Assembly: GCA_964036195.1 (NCBI GenBank)
Contig: OZ038453.1
Span: 25,134,352-25,198,351 of the forward strand
Direction of reading: 5' to 3'
Source: Sphaerolaimus hirsutus
Taxonomy: Eukaryota; Nematoda; Chromadorea; Monhysterida; Sphaerolaimidae
Length of the DNA: 64,000 nt
The position numbers and the translations under genes are program-made. Below, one piece after another: positions 9,364-21,412 of the stretch. Under the pieces are notes generated by a model that was not told the DNA's origin, made no database searches, and saw nothing but the letters and a program-made list of their open reading frames with translations. Numbering within the stretch: the first letter of the stretch is position 1; every line of letters begins with the position of its first letter.

Positions 9364-11538
9364 TTAATCGCGAATGCATTTTCCGGCGGTACGCACAACC
9401 TTGCTACCATGTCCATCATACATTCCTGCAAAATAGTCCCTGCGGCCCTTTTGACGATCGAGTTCAGCTTGGGTTGGATAGGTCGACATTGACATTTCGT
9501 GATTGGCAGTGACACACTTTTGGCACATGTCAATGGTCAGCTGAAAACGAGCAGCATATGTGAACAAAAAGAAAAATATGAAAAACAAGAAACATACCCG
9601 GCATCTCCCATTCACATCGCGCATGCACTCTCGGAAAGATGTGACCGCCCTGAAACAAAAACAAATGTGCAAGTGTCATTTGAATAATAACAACAACAAC
9701 ATGAAAAACACACCTGCAATATTCGCACATTAGCAGAACAATTGCCTCTGTACGTGTCAGACAGAACGGCGGCCCCACCAGCTGAGTATACTGCATCGGA
9801 TATGGGTACTTTTTGTGCCGTTCATCAATCTCCGACTTGTCCAAGGTGTCAAACTCCCGTTCTGTACTGTCCCCTTGAAACAGATCATATGCCTCGCAGT
9901 TCAATGTCCGACATGGCTGCGTACACACACACACACATTACCATGATATTGAACACTGTTGTTGCTGACAAACAAAAACATAACAGAACCTTGCACATGT
10001 CGATTATGAAGGTTGTGCGGTCGTTCGCAAACCGTTTCCCGCGTGCACGTTGTGAAATATCCCGGCAGGTTCTGCACATCCAAAACACCACAGTGTTTGG
10101 AGGGCGAAAGGGGAACGGCGGTGCATCGAGTACATCCTTCTTCACAAACGGTTGATCAAACAGTGCGGGATTGCCACCTGCGTTGCAATATAATACCCCA
10201 CCACAACATATAATAATAAAAAGAAGTAAACAAACGGGAAAGGATTGAGCTGCGTCCATGTTGATCCACATGTTGAATGCCGCGTTCAAACTCGGTCAAT
10301 CCAATGTACTTTCTTCCATCAGCCGTTTTTTTCACTTCTTCTTCTACCCCTTTGTCTGCACTGTTTCTTTTCTTCTGCTGCTGCTCCATTGTAGACCTTT
10401 CCAGAGCCTCGAGAAACATGTCGTCGTCCTCGTTTTCATCATTCTCGTCCATATCATCCTCATCTGTAAGATGTACAATTTTCTGACACTCTGCAAAAAA
10501 GGAATTCTCAACAAATCGCCAACTTTTGGCACTCTTTTTGCTCATGTTTCCACCACCTTCTCCACTTGGACGCTTTCTGGAGCCACCATCTCGTCCTTTT
10601 GGGTTTTTTTCTTCCTGTTGTTGCTGCTGCTGCTGGTCGGATCGCGTAACACCATGTGATAGCCCAGCGATGTCTGCTTCAAGGCGACGTGGTTTTGCTC
10701 TCTTTAACATTTGCAAATCACTCCCAATATACTCAAATTCATGCTCACTGGTGTCATCCCCCCCGCTGTCGTGGATGATTTCACATGATTTGTCTTTTTC
10801 CTCGTTGTCGATTTCTTCGGTGGCGGCGGTTTCTGTTGGTTGTCCAGGGAGCACTTTTCCAGAGACCCTTCGACGTCTGCCCCTTGCGGATCCTGTATCC
10901 ATTTGCAGTGTTGTTGGGGGTATCCTTTCAGGCACTTGAGATCTCGTATTTTCGTCTGCACAATAGTCGTCACTGTTGACACTACTGGGGAAGAGAGCTC
11001 GCTTTGCGTGTGTGCTGTGTGTGGATTGTGACTGTGTGCTGATGACATTTGGTCCAATGACTTGGGCGGGGGGGGCGGCGGCGGCGACGTTTGCATGCGC
11101 GACACCATCTCCTCCCAACCCTCTGACAACGTTTCTGTTGCGAATGGCATCGGCCTCGTTTCTGTTGAGGTACTCTGCGTTTGTACATTATGATTATTTT
11201 TACAAAGTTATAAAAATAAAAACAACATGTCCGACCTGGAGGGCCATCTGCACTGGGTCCACTGCTGTTTTGCTGCACTCTTCCAATACCGCCTCCAGAT
11301 TTTCCACCTCTGGCAGAGGGTTTGGCCTTTGTATCTGTGGCACTTCTCTTTGTGGCTGCGGCTGCTGCGGCTGCTGAAACGCCATATGGCTTGGTGGCAA
11401 TGCTGGTGGTGGGTTTGGAAACACCATCATCTCTCCCATGGGCTGTGCTTGAGTCTGCTGCTGCAACATTTGTGGCTGATAAAACATGGAACTCTCTGCC
11501 ATGCTTATCTGTCTGGCCTGACATTCTGCCGCTGACAT
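9364..11538 (-). CDS. spliced acidic/zinc-cysteine protein of the Polinton (about 619 aa)
   Basis: Six exons join in phase: 11538-11236, 11172-10236, 10177-9990, 9916-9714, 9649-9598 and 9540-9364. Introns are 57-73 bp with GT-AG ends. The N-terminal part is Pro/Gln-rich. The middle is disordered, with acidic runs (DEDDMDENDENEDDD), a Gln run and basic patches. The last 170 residues are folded and Cys-rich: FWMCRTCRD, MCK-PCRTLNC, LLMCEYC, RECM, GRC, IDMCQKC. That looks like several zinc-binding sites. I do not recognise it; a transcription or replication factor is possible, since it lies directly after the polymerase. The start is uncertain: ATG 11538 is the first in-frame Met, but the frame also continues through an upstream 39-codon exon ending at 11631 that lacks an ATG. 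Confidence 0.6.
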
Positions 11539-11821
11539 TGTTGCCAGTGTTTGGGATATTATCGGACATTCTGCAAGGGGGAAAAAATGACATTGGGCAA
11601 GAAGCATAATCAAAACCAATAAACTCACTTTTCAATCGTTCCAATAGTCTCTGACTGTCTGTTAGACACTGATATTCTGTTTCGGCAACCACACGAACAG
11701 AATCCAGTTCGAAATTGATGACCAACGACGACGACGACCGCAATGAATCAATTATGGTGTTGCTAGACCACTAATATTATTGTAGTAGTAGTAATAGTGA
11801 TTTAGTAATAGAGCCTGCGAT

Positions 11822-11827
11822 TTTATT
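11822..11827 (-). terminator. AATAAA polyadenylation signal of the polymerase gene
   Basis: AATAAA on the minus strand about 50 bp past the polymerase stop codon. Confidence 0.5.
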
Positions 11828-11877
11828 TTTTCACATTAGTAACACGATATAATAATAATAATAATAGCAACAATAGT

Positions 11878-14800
11878 CTAAATGCGATTGTATCCATATG
11901 GAAATGTTCGAATAGCTGTAGCACCTCCAACACCAGGCGGAACAAAAAAACGCTTATTTGAAACAGGCTTATAATACTTTTTCCGTCCATCAACAGATAT
12001 GCGGAAATCTTTACTCAACAAAAAGTTGAGTTCGTTCAATCCTAATTTTTTCAACTCTACTTGTTCTAAAAGAGATCGTACAGCATCACACATATTATCA
12101 TAGGAAACGGTTGGTTTTCTATCGCTCTGTCCTTGTTGATCAGTTTCCGCAGCGGTTGCAAAGCCTCGCAGTCGTACAGTCTTATATGTTTCTCCAGTGT
12201 CAGGGTTTTTTGCAGTATAGGCATATTGTTTAGGCTGCAATGAGATAACAGTGTTAAACAGAATTTTCATCAATTATGTTCATATATAAACCAACCCCCA
12301 CAATGCAAATATGCTCCAGTTTGAATTGATCCTTCAGTACCGGTGTCAACTGTCCAAGATGATGTCCACATAATGACTGCAAACTTGACCCATCCAAAGC
12401 CATTATTGAATCCCTATGACAACAAGAACAATGACATCATAATCTAAAAAGGATATGATGAAGCGATAATAATAATAATGACAAACGTGTCTGTATACAG
12501 CAATGATTCTTCTGGAATTCTAATCATAGCCTCATATAACTCCACTCTAGCATATCCAGTCACCATTGTAGTGATTATTGGAACACTAAACGCATTGTTT
12601 GGACCAACATGTGCCAAACTTGACTCCTCTGATATAGAATGCTGCACCATTACAGAAGACTCTAGTCCAAGCTTTGACGCATCAGCTGAACCAAAGTGCT
12701 GAAAGGGGGGTGAAACACATATATTATCAGTTTACATACCATAATATAAACACAAGTGTAAACCTGTAGCCAGTGCACATTCAAATTTGGATTTTCAAGA
12801 ACCTTTAACAAGCTTCCATGGTCTTTGAAAAACTCTGTCTGTGAACCTGATTTCTTCTGTGCAAACTTTCCAATGAGCGAGTTGATCATCAACTTGGCAA
12901 CAGAACGTTTCACCGGATTTGGAGCAAACGATGTTGGTGCAATGTAAATCCCAAATCTCTCAAAAATTTCAGCTGAATATTCTTCTGCACTCTTGTCTGG
13001 TGGTAAATCTATAAAAAAAACATATTTATTTGTCATTCCTACATGAAAAACATAAAAAAACAAACGAACCGCTTGCCTGACACTTCAGCTTATAAAAAGC
13101 CAGCATGAATGCACTTATCAACCCTGAATAAACCCCAGCATCTCTTGACCATACACGTGACTCATAAACATGGGCTGAAACAATCCGCACAACCTTCAGT
13201 CCCGTATGCTTGATTGCTGCACACAATTCAACCTGAAAAAGGCAAACTTCAAAATGAAAAAACTTGCAACAATAACAACAACAAACCGTTGTCCATGTGC
13301 CACGAAAAATTTGCTCTTGAAATGTATGCGTACACACATTTACATTCTGTTCAATACAACATGCTGCACATGTACTATAGAATATCTTCTCATCACCTCC
13401 TGGTAGTTTGGCTCGGAATGGCAGCGGTGGAACAAATATATCCGCCTTTGGATAATGTACCCATGCTTTGACAATGCCAAAATGACTCTGCGATATATTG
13501 AAAACATAGCTACATGGTGAAAACAGAAAAACATGAAAAACTTACCAAAACCCATTCATTCAAGTCTCCAGAAATGCCCCCTTCTGTAACAATTTGTCCT
13601 GGGCCTTGTGCCATTGGTTTTGTTAAACACATTGCAGGATACAGACTGCAAAAGTCCAAAAAATCTGCATTTGGCTTTTGAACATTCATATTGTCATATG
13701 TTCCAATTTGGAATGTGTCAATTCTACCACCTGTAATATGATACATTGTTTACAGCAGAGCAAAACAAAAAACAGCAAAAAATGCCACTTCTACACTAAC
13801 CAAAGTTCGCATCATAGATGCTCAAAGGTTTATCTGATAACGCTTCTGTGAAAAACTGTTTCATTATACGATTCGAACTTAAAACATTCCGACACTCATG
13901 TTCCCAATATACATCATAATGCAAAGGGTGAACGGCCTTCGCAATGTTATTGGCTCGAAAAAAGTCATATTCTCGAACCTGCAACGGCGTTTTACCACCG
14001 AGCAATGTGAGTGGTCTGCATGAATAACAAAATGTGTAGTATATATAAGCATGAAACCAACCGTTTCTTTACCAAATAACATACCTGACAGCACTCAAGT
14101 GATTTGTACACATTGGGCATGCATGGAAAAAACATCCGTGAATGTCAATTAGTCGTGATGGTCTGTTACAGTCTGCTTCAAACTCTGCACCATCCACTTT
14201 GTATTGTCGATTTCGGGCACAGCGAACGACATATTCACGACTGTTGCCAGCATGTTGTACGTGAACCTAAAAGTCTATAATTAATACATGTAACAGGAGC
14301 AACAAATATGAAACAACTTACACCAAAATATCTACTATATGCTGTCAAAAAGGCCATTGAAAATCTACTATTTCGATCCATCAGAGCTTCACCTCGATAA
14401 ATGGCCAATGTATTCTCTTGTAAAAATCGAACTGAAAAACAAGGTGAAACCATAATGTGCCAAAAAAGCTATGACAAAAACATAAAGATAAACATACTTT
14501 GGAATACACGTAGTGCCAATCCTGATATGGTAAATGTACCTGTTTCTGCAAAAAGATCAACCTTCAACAGGTTTATTAGTTCCTCACGAAAACGCATCGC
14601 TGCATATGATAGCGCATAGCTATCTCTTTGGCAATAGACAGACATCTCTTCAAAAACACAGAAGGTTTTATCATAATGTTCAGCATGGTACAGGTTGAAA
14701 GCGTTTGCATCTCTCCCAGAAACCGTAAACTCCCACTTGGGTCGCAAGTGACAATATGCATCCGTCACATGTTCCTCATTCATATCATAGCAGAAGAAAG

Positions 14801-17266
14801 ATTTTGCCACTGGAACCTCAAACGATTTGCACAGATTTTCCAATGATGTAGGTATATAGTTTGCCCAGCATATCAGTTTGATTCCACCTTTGAACTTGAC
14901 ATATAGTAGCCGATTCCCACATGAAAAGGTTGTCTCTGGTGTTTTGCATTGTTCTATCAATGCAGATAGTAGAAAGTGAAAATCAAACCGACTTCCAAAG
15001 TGGCTAACAATCGTTGCATTGACATTATCTGAAAAGACAAAAGATTAATAAGAACCATGGAAAAAACAATATAAAAACTCACCCATGCAAAAAAAGCTTT
15101 CGACAAAATCATACACACAATTCTCTCCTGCCCAAACACAGACTCTTGCCACACCACATTTAGCACATGGTGCATACATGTCCTTTTTCCAACAGCGAGA
15201 ACATGAACTATAACGATGGCACAAAATCAAAACATTATAGAGTGAAAAGGAGCAAAAAACTCACACTATAGTCGTCAACAGGTTGGCTTTGTGTATATTT
15301 GTACTGCTACATACTCTGGTTTCCAAATCCAAAAACACAATTTTCTTGGACTTTTCAATTTTGTGTGCTTTCAAAACAGGCAAATGACATGCTGTATGTG
15401 GTTCTGTCATAGACACTTGCTTTTTACAGTAACCGCAACCAAAAGTTCTTTCCTCGGAACATCGGTGAGTATTTATAAAAGATCCATCCTCACATTTTTT
15501 TAGACTAAAATAATGACCACACCCAGGGCATAGTCGCTGTGCATAGCATCGAGCGATGGACCATCGACCTCTGCCTTGTGCATGTAAATGCTGCCTATGT
15601 CGAAACATTACATATGTTATCACATGGTTACATCAAAAACAATTCAAAACGTACCGAAAGCAAAAGTTGGAGAAAAACTTTCTTAGACAATCCGGACATG
15701 TCCTCTCTTCACCTTTGATTTTCTCACAATCGCACAGCATACTTGTAATTTTCCTTGTTGATGTCAGAGCAACAATTCCACAATAGCTACATCGAAATGG
15801 ACATATGTGCCTAAAATTTAATTTAACATGTTAAAGTAGTCACTTGAAAATAACACAAAACAAAATAACCTTTTCTGTCCAAACAGCACCTCGTTGCATG
15901 CCTCACAATATCCACGTGCACTTAAAAAGGTCACTATACCCCATATTACAGCAAAAAATATGTTTCCGCCATGGTGATACAAACACAAATTGATTACATA
16001 TGGGCTTAACATTGTATGTAAGTGAGACTCAGATGGGGGCCAAACCTGCTGTTTAGTACCCTCTTGAAAAACCCTAATTAAAACACCACGTAACATGGGA
16101 GCATTTTGAATCATATCTAAGGCATCCAGACCTACAAAAACGTTTGCAGGTGGTAAACTGGCTTCAGTACGTAATTGAGATGCCAGCTTTTCAAGTTCTG
16201 CCGATGGACTTTTTTGGCAATTACGTCTAACACGACGCCAATAATTGCGAGATTCCTTACCCTTATCAGGATTATAAGCACGTATTTTACCTAAAGCTAA
16301 GCATACAGCATAAACCAAAGTTTGTTCAGATGCAACAACATATTCACAATGTTTTCGTTTTTTATTTTCCATCATTGATTGACGTAATCTTGCAGTTGTG
16401 ACGTCCTGATATGCAGATCTTCTGCGGCCAGAACTCAGCCTGCCAACGGTACCATAGTTTCTTAAATCAGTCAAATCCTCAGGTATTGTAGTATCCGATG
16501 CATCAGAACAGTTCCCATCATCATTATCATTAAAGCATCTAGTCAAGTTTAATGAGTCAGCTGGAACAGCATATGAACAGGATGGCTGATCGGCAGGGTC
16601 CATTATCGTTCTATGTGTGTGTGTATGTCCAAAACATATAGATGTCACTTTCTCACCAGTTTAATATACAAATTAAACAAACCTATAACATTAACAACCA
16701 GTGTCATAGAAGAATCCGTCAGATTTATAGTTTGATGAGAATTTAGTAAGTTTCCAATATCTTGAGCTGTAGCAATCGAACTAAATCGAGTTCCCAAACG
16801 AAAGTGCTCCAAATATGCTGCGTGAATGCAACACATGCTCATTACAAAAAGGAATCATGTTTAAAATTAGCATAGAAGGGGAACATACATTCTGGCAAAT
16901 TTGGATGTTGTAGTGAAACGCCAACATATACACTAGACGGATGACGGTCCCCAACAGTGTGTCTAAAAATGCATGGCGGGAAAATCAAAATAGTTTATGA
17001 TATGTATAAAAAAACCAAAAATACCTGAATACACAGTCTATTGCTTCGCTCAAAACAACATCAATATTTGAATGTTCATCCAAATCATGGAACGAAACCT
17101 TGTATGCATTCAAATTTAGCTTGAACCTTTCAGCATATTGTCTTTGTGGTTTAAAAATTGTGAAATGTTTCCGCCCAAACAAAATACCACTCCCTGATCT
17201 ACTTTTCAGAATATTCGCTAATACCTCATTATCACCATTAGATGAACCAGCTACATCATCATCCAT
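11878..17266 (-). CDS. protein-primed family B DNA polymerase of Maverick/Polinton, 18 exons (predicted 1441 aa)
   Basis: Replicative DNA polymerase with proofreading exonuclease. Exons: 17266-17025, 16962-16889, 16817-16679, 16610-15870, 15810-15655, 15594-15265, 15207-15083, 15028-14498, 14431-14322, 14266-14085, 14015-13801, 13730-13546, 13487-13287, 13232-13070, 13008-12764, 12698-12487, 12413-12296, 12234-11878. All 17 introns are GT-AG, 54-73 bp long, and their phases sum to an intact frame. The N-terminus has the Polinton-type domain (VYVGVSLQHPNL ... NSHQTINL) and Cys clusters. Exonuclease motifs: FLDLET, SHFGSRFDFHFLL, YCQRDSYAL. Polymerase motifs: DFCSLYPAMC (A), KLMINSLIGKF (B), and YTDT plus DS (C), with intron 16 between the two halves. 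No catalytic residue is missing, so the gene may be functional. Alternative joins exist for introns 3 and 12. Confidence 0.9.
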
Positions 17267-17278
17267 ATTTTATTAAAA

Positions 17279-18353
17279 ATGAGCACCACCAGATCTGTGG
17301 CAGTTCAAAATGTGATAAAGGGCAAACAGATTTATATTTCAAAGGTTAGTGAACAATATCAAAACCTCAATTTTTATATGCTACTAGACACAAAACACCA
17401 CATTACAGGATGATGATGATTACACGGAAAACCTAAAGGCATACTTCAGAAAAGATGTGCCACTTGAAATAGGTGCTCTCCTACTGTCCTACATTCCAAT
17501 CGGACACATCCTAATGCTGATCAAATGTGTTGCAACAAAGAAGCGAAGCCATGAAGATTGTGATGAATTTAATATACGCAGGACCTTGATTCACTTACTA
17601 AATAGCAATCACATTATGACAATTATGCGAGGCAAACTTATAACACTAATTGAATTCCAAGCTAGGACAGTCACATCTAATGGTGCAATGCAACTTGTCA
17701 TCAACTACTTTGGATCTGGAAAAAATGATGGTTTCTCATTATCCATCCCATATGGTGAAAAAATACCCATACATGTTACCAATATGATACACTGGTGTAT
17801 GAATATTAAAAGAGTATGCTTTGTTGTAAGAGATGAGATGAATTATAGCTGCACACATTACCTACATCAATTATGGCCAATTTTTGTCAAAAAGGAAAAA
17901 ATGTGTGAATTGGCTTTGTTTGTAATCGGTAATAACACTCAAATTGCCTTTAGGCACACATTTGCTTATTTACACACAATTGTTAATACCTTAAAACCAT
18001 CCCAATTAGTTTTGTCATTTGTATGTACAAATGACATACTTACAGGACAAATGCTACAATTATTTTTAGATGCAAGTCAACTTGATCAAATACTTTCAAA
18101 ATGTAAGACATGTACAATTACAGTACAAATTACAAAACTCATTCATCAACATGACATGAATGCTTCACCTCTTGCAATGTGGAAAAACATGATTTGGCAC
18201 ATCAAGCAAAAAATACCAGATCAATATCTTGAAACCTTTCACTATGAATTCAAGTATTGTGTCATGTTAAGCAGTAAAAATGAATTGAAAGAAAAGTTTC
18301 ACTTTTGTCATAAAATAGCTGAAGAACATACATCACTTAGGTGTGCTACATGA
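17279..18353 (+). CDS. divergent hypothetical protein next to the polymerase
   Basis: Two exons, 17279-17344 and 17409-18353, joined across a 64-bp GT-AG intron in phase, giving 336 residues from ATG (MSTTRSVAVQNV). It is the only plus-strand gene of the element, and its ATG is just 12 bp from the polymerase ATG on the other strand. The protein is rich in Leu, Ile, His and Cys with no signal peptide or clear membrane span. Segments such as LEIGALLLSYIPIGHILMLI and NMIHWCMNIKRVCFVV suggest an alpha/beta or repeat fold. No motif is recognised. It may belong to the element or to DNA at its edge; the short intron matches the element's style, so the first is more likely. Confidence 0.55.
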
Positions 18354-18952
18354 TTATATACTTATTGACACTGTTACTGTTACTATTATTGTTGTTGTTG
18401 TTCTTAATGTGAAAAGTTGAAGTTATGAAGTTACTTTCTTCACATGGTTCTATTTATACTAACCCAAGTTCATAAAAAACACAACAGCTGCAGAATGGGA
18501 CATGGCAACATCAAAGGTGTCTCATAACTCACAACAGGTGCAAAGTGGCAACATCAAAGGTGTCTACTAATTCAATTAAGGACAGGTGTCTACAAATTTA
18601 ATTCAAGGACATTTCAAAACAACACCACATAGTGCCATGGCCATACATAATTTACATGCATTCACTATGCTGTGGAACACTTTTCAGCAAAACTCTTCCA
18701 AGGTCATCACAATTTCAAACTCCCCAAAAATCTTTCAAGGCCATCACATTTTCAAACACCTGTACATGTGTTCAATCCACTATTCACTTTTCAAACTTCA
18801 AACAACCTTTAGTTCATTCAATTCAGTCTAGGCATTCTCTCTTTCTTTTCTGTACACAACACTCATTGAACATAATATTTTTTATCAATCTCAAAACAAC
18901 ACAAACATTTTTATCATACAAATAAACAATATATACTATATGCAAAATTACC
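18354..18952. other. no gene; possible right end of the Polinton
   Basis: AT-rich sequence with a GTT-rich microsatellite near 18390 and a repeated 19-mer (ggcaacatcaaaggtgtct) at about 18505 and 18548. An AATAAA at 18921 could serve the upstream gene. The terminal inverted repeat of the Polinton should lie near here, but its partner is outside the window and cannot be checked. Confidence 0.4.
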
Positions 18953-19397
18953 TATAAGGACCATTTAACCTATTGGGGAAAAGGGTGTGCACTACACTCG
19001 TTCCAATAGTCCCCCCACACACACACAAAAAATTCCATATTAAAAATCTGACGCAAAATTAGGTTACGGTAGCGACGCAAAAAAATCTGACGCAAAATTA
19101 GGTTACGGTAGCGACGCAAAACCCAATCTTCCCCAACACTACCATAAGATTTGGATACGGCGCAAAAAAATACGACGCAATACTATACGACGACGCAATT
19201 CTCGCGTCGCTACCGTAACCCACTTTTGCGTCAACAACTATGACGTCATAATATGGGACATAAGTTTCCAAAAATGGGACATAACTCTCACAAAACGGAC
19301 ACTTTCCGGACATTTTCCTACCATAAACCAACATTTTCTTTACTAGGAACGAGTGTAGCGCACACCCTTTTCCCCAATAGGTTAAAATGTCCTTATA
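18953..19397. mobile_element. 445-bp MITE with ~50-bp terminal inverted repeats
   Basis: The ends are near-perfect inverted copies: TATAAGGACCATTTAACC opens it and its reverse complement closes it, continuing through the CCTATTGGGGAAAAGGGTG part to about 50 bp. Inside, a 44-bp block (around 19041-19120) is duplicated in tandem, and the word GACGCAA or its complement TTGCGTC recurs on both strands. There is no coding capacity. Confidence 0.8.
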
Positions 19398-20326
19398 TTC
19401 TGCTCAGAGGTTACGGTACAGTCGAGAGCAGGTGGTGTGACACGTGTTATCAACCTGCGCCCCTTTAGGTGGAAAATATTTTTATAGCGCGCCCGACCAA
19501 GGCCACAGAAAGAACGCTCATTTGCGGGGGTTGTTCAAGGTTATTGCATTGCCGGGTAAGGGTTGGAAACTTCGGGCCTGAACACACGCCACAAGACACT
19601 AGCACTTATGAGTTCACCAATCACCCTGGGTGATGGGAATAATTAATTGGCACTGCTGTGCTCTTCACTGTAAACTGTGCTCTGCATGTGTCTTGCAGTC
19701 GCATGCCGACAATAATTGCCGTTTGCCACTTTTCCACCCATTACCTAGTCCTAAATAAAAATGCACTTGGTCGGGGAATTTTCTGAATGTTATCTATCGG
19801 GGCGTCTAAGCATTTAACAGAGTTAACACCTGTTAGCTTAACTAGAAACATAAAAACCTTTCTAAATCATTCCCAGACACTGCACCCTTTTTAACTAAAA
19901 TGTAAACTTGATAAAAACCTAATAATTATGACGTTCGACAGTACATATTGGGAAAATGCAAAAAGAAAAACGAGAGTAATCACTTAATTAACTCAAAATG
20001 TGGGTAACCTAATTAGCTTAATTAATGAATCACTAAAATAAAAATTAAAAATTAGCGTCACACGGGAAGTAATTAAATACTTAACGGAAAAGAAACAATT
20101 AATGAATTCATGGCCGCAGTAGTGTCCATTCGGGCGTACCGTCCTGGGGCTGCGGCTTCGTTGGCGGATTTGCAGTGCACAGCGAACCGCACGTTCACTG
20201 TGACTTCCCTGTGCACCGCGGGTCGTCATTCGGTCGCACATGGTCGTTCTCGAGTCGTCGGAGTGTCTGCACAAAAATTGTCGTTACGTTTTTACGCATG
20301 ATTAGTTAGCCATATTTCTACCTACA
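19398..20326 (-). mobile_element. lone LTR fragment of the retroelement at 58535
   Basis: About 929 bp that is the near-identical reverse complement of 58535-59463, starting at TGTAGGTAGAAATATGGC on the minus strand. No internal retroelement sequence adjoins it. Its inner end stops exactly where the MITE at 18953-19397 begins. It is either a solo LTR or a truncated one; no convincing target duplication was found. Confidence 0.8.
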
Positions 20327-20584
20327 TACTGATCGGAGTCGTTGCTGTACAGAGAATGGAACTATCTCTGTCATAAACTGAAAACAAATTTTGAACAAAA
20401 AAGTAAGATAAATATATAATATAAAAATGATTTAAAATTCAACAAAATTTTAGATTCGCTCATCAGATCACGTATCGGGTATAATGGATTTCACAGTAGG
20501 TATATTTATTTGATAGGGAGGTTTACAAAATAGGCAAAAACGGTTGGGTAAATATATCGCTGTTTTTTGAAATATGAATAAGCA

Positions 20585-20855
20585 CATACTATGGACAAAA
20601 TTGCACAGCACATGAAGCCTTGGCCGGTGCCTTTCCCGGTGCCTTTTACTTTGCCCTGGTGCTAGCACCGTTGGCACCGGCAAAAAAATGGCACCGCACC
20701 GCACCGGCACCGGTGCTATTCTGAAAAAAGTGGCACCGGCATGGCACCCCTGAAGATTGCAATGGCACCGCACCAGCACCGGTGCTGGTGCCCTTCGGTG
20801 CCCAGCACCGGGGCACCGGTGCCCCGGTGCCTTTACATCACTACCCGTCACAATA
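20585..20855. repeat. word element, word GGCACC (TAGTGATG family)
   Basis: Dense GGCACC/GGTGCC words in both orientations, ending in CCTTTACATCACTA, which is the inverted end of the TAGTGATG family. It is the opposite-strand relative of the copy at 46347-48429. The left end is degraded. Confidence 0.65.
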
Positions 20856-21412
20856 AATAATTGTAAAAAGTAAAAAATCTAAGAGTGAAAAACAGTGATA
20901 TTGATGAACACAAAAATAAACATAAATTATCTAGGCAGCCGGAAGAGATATCGATCTGACTCAACTTTGATCGATATTGTTTATGCACATGACACGTTTG
21001 TGTGTGTCGTAAAATATTTGCTCATTTTATCGACACGTTACGCGTGCAGTGATGGAAAATTTTGTAAATGTTTTTTACTCTTTTACGTTTTACATCCATT
21101 AAATGCTCGAATTTATGGGGAAACAAATGTAACATGACATATTTATACATTAAAAATACTTACTTTATACTTAATTGTTTCTGTCAAATCCGATGTTTTA
21201 AAATTTAGTGTATTTTTTTGACATTCCGTTGACGCGAGCTAGTGTGTTTGTGAGCAAATCGGTGATTTGTGCTGTGATGTGAAAAACGCCATGGTTATTT
21301 TGGCGCTGTTCACATAACTAAGCGTAAGTTAGACATAAGTTAAGTTATGTCACACGTTTCCTGGGGATTTTTTTCATTGACGACATGGGCGGGCGTGCGT
21401 CATTTTTAAAGT
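20856..21412. other. AT-rich DNA, no gene
   Basis: No open frame with coding character and no repeat that I can delimit. Confidence 0.4.

Noticed and set aside
1..18353. Bacterial or phage operon
   Set aside because: Genes need GT-AG splicing to be read, have AATAAA signals and no ribosome-binding sites.
1..18353. Adenovirus-type cysteine protease expected in a Polinton
   Set aside because: No frame with the His/Glu/Cys arrangement was found; it may lie left of the window or be lost.
18354..18952. Polinton terminal inverted repeat
   Set aside because: The opposite end is outside the window, so no inverted match can be shown.
20110..20301. 63-codon frame in the LTR fragment, also present at 58556-58750
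   Set aside because: It is conserved only because the LTR is duplicated; it lies antisense to the retroelement and has no known match.
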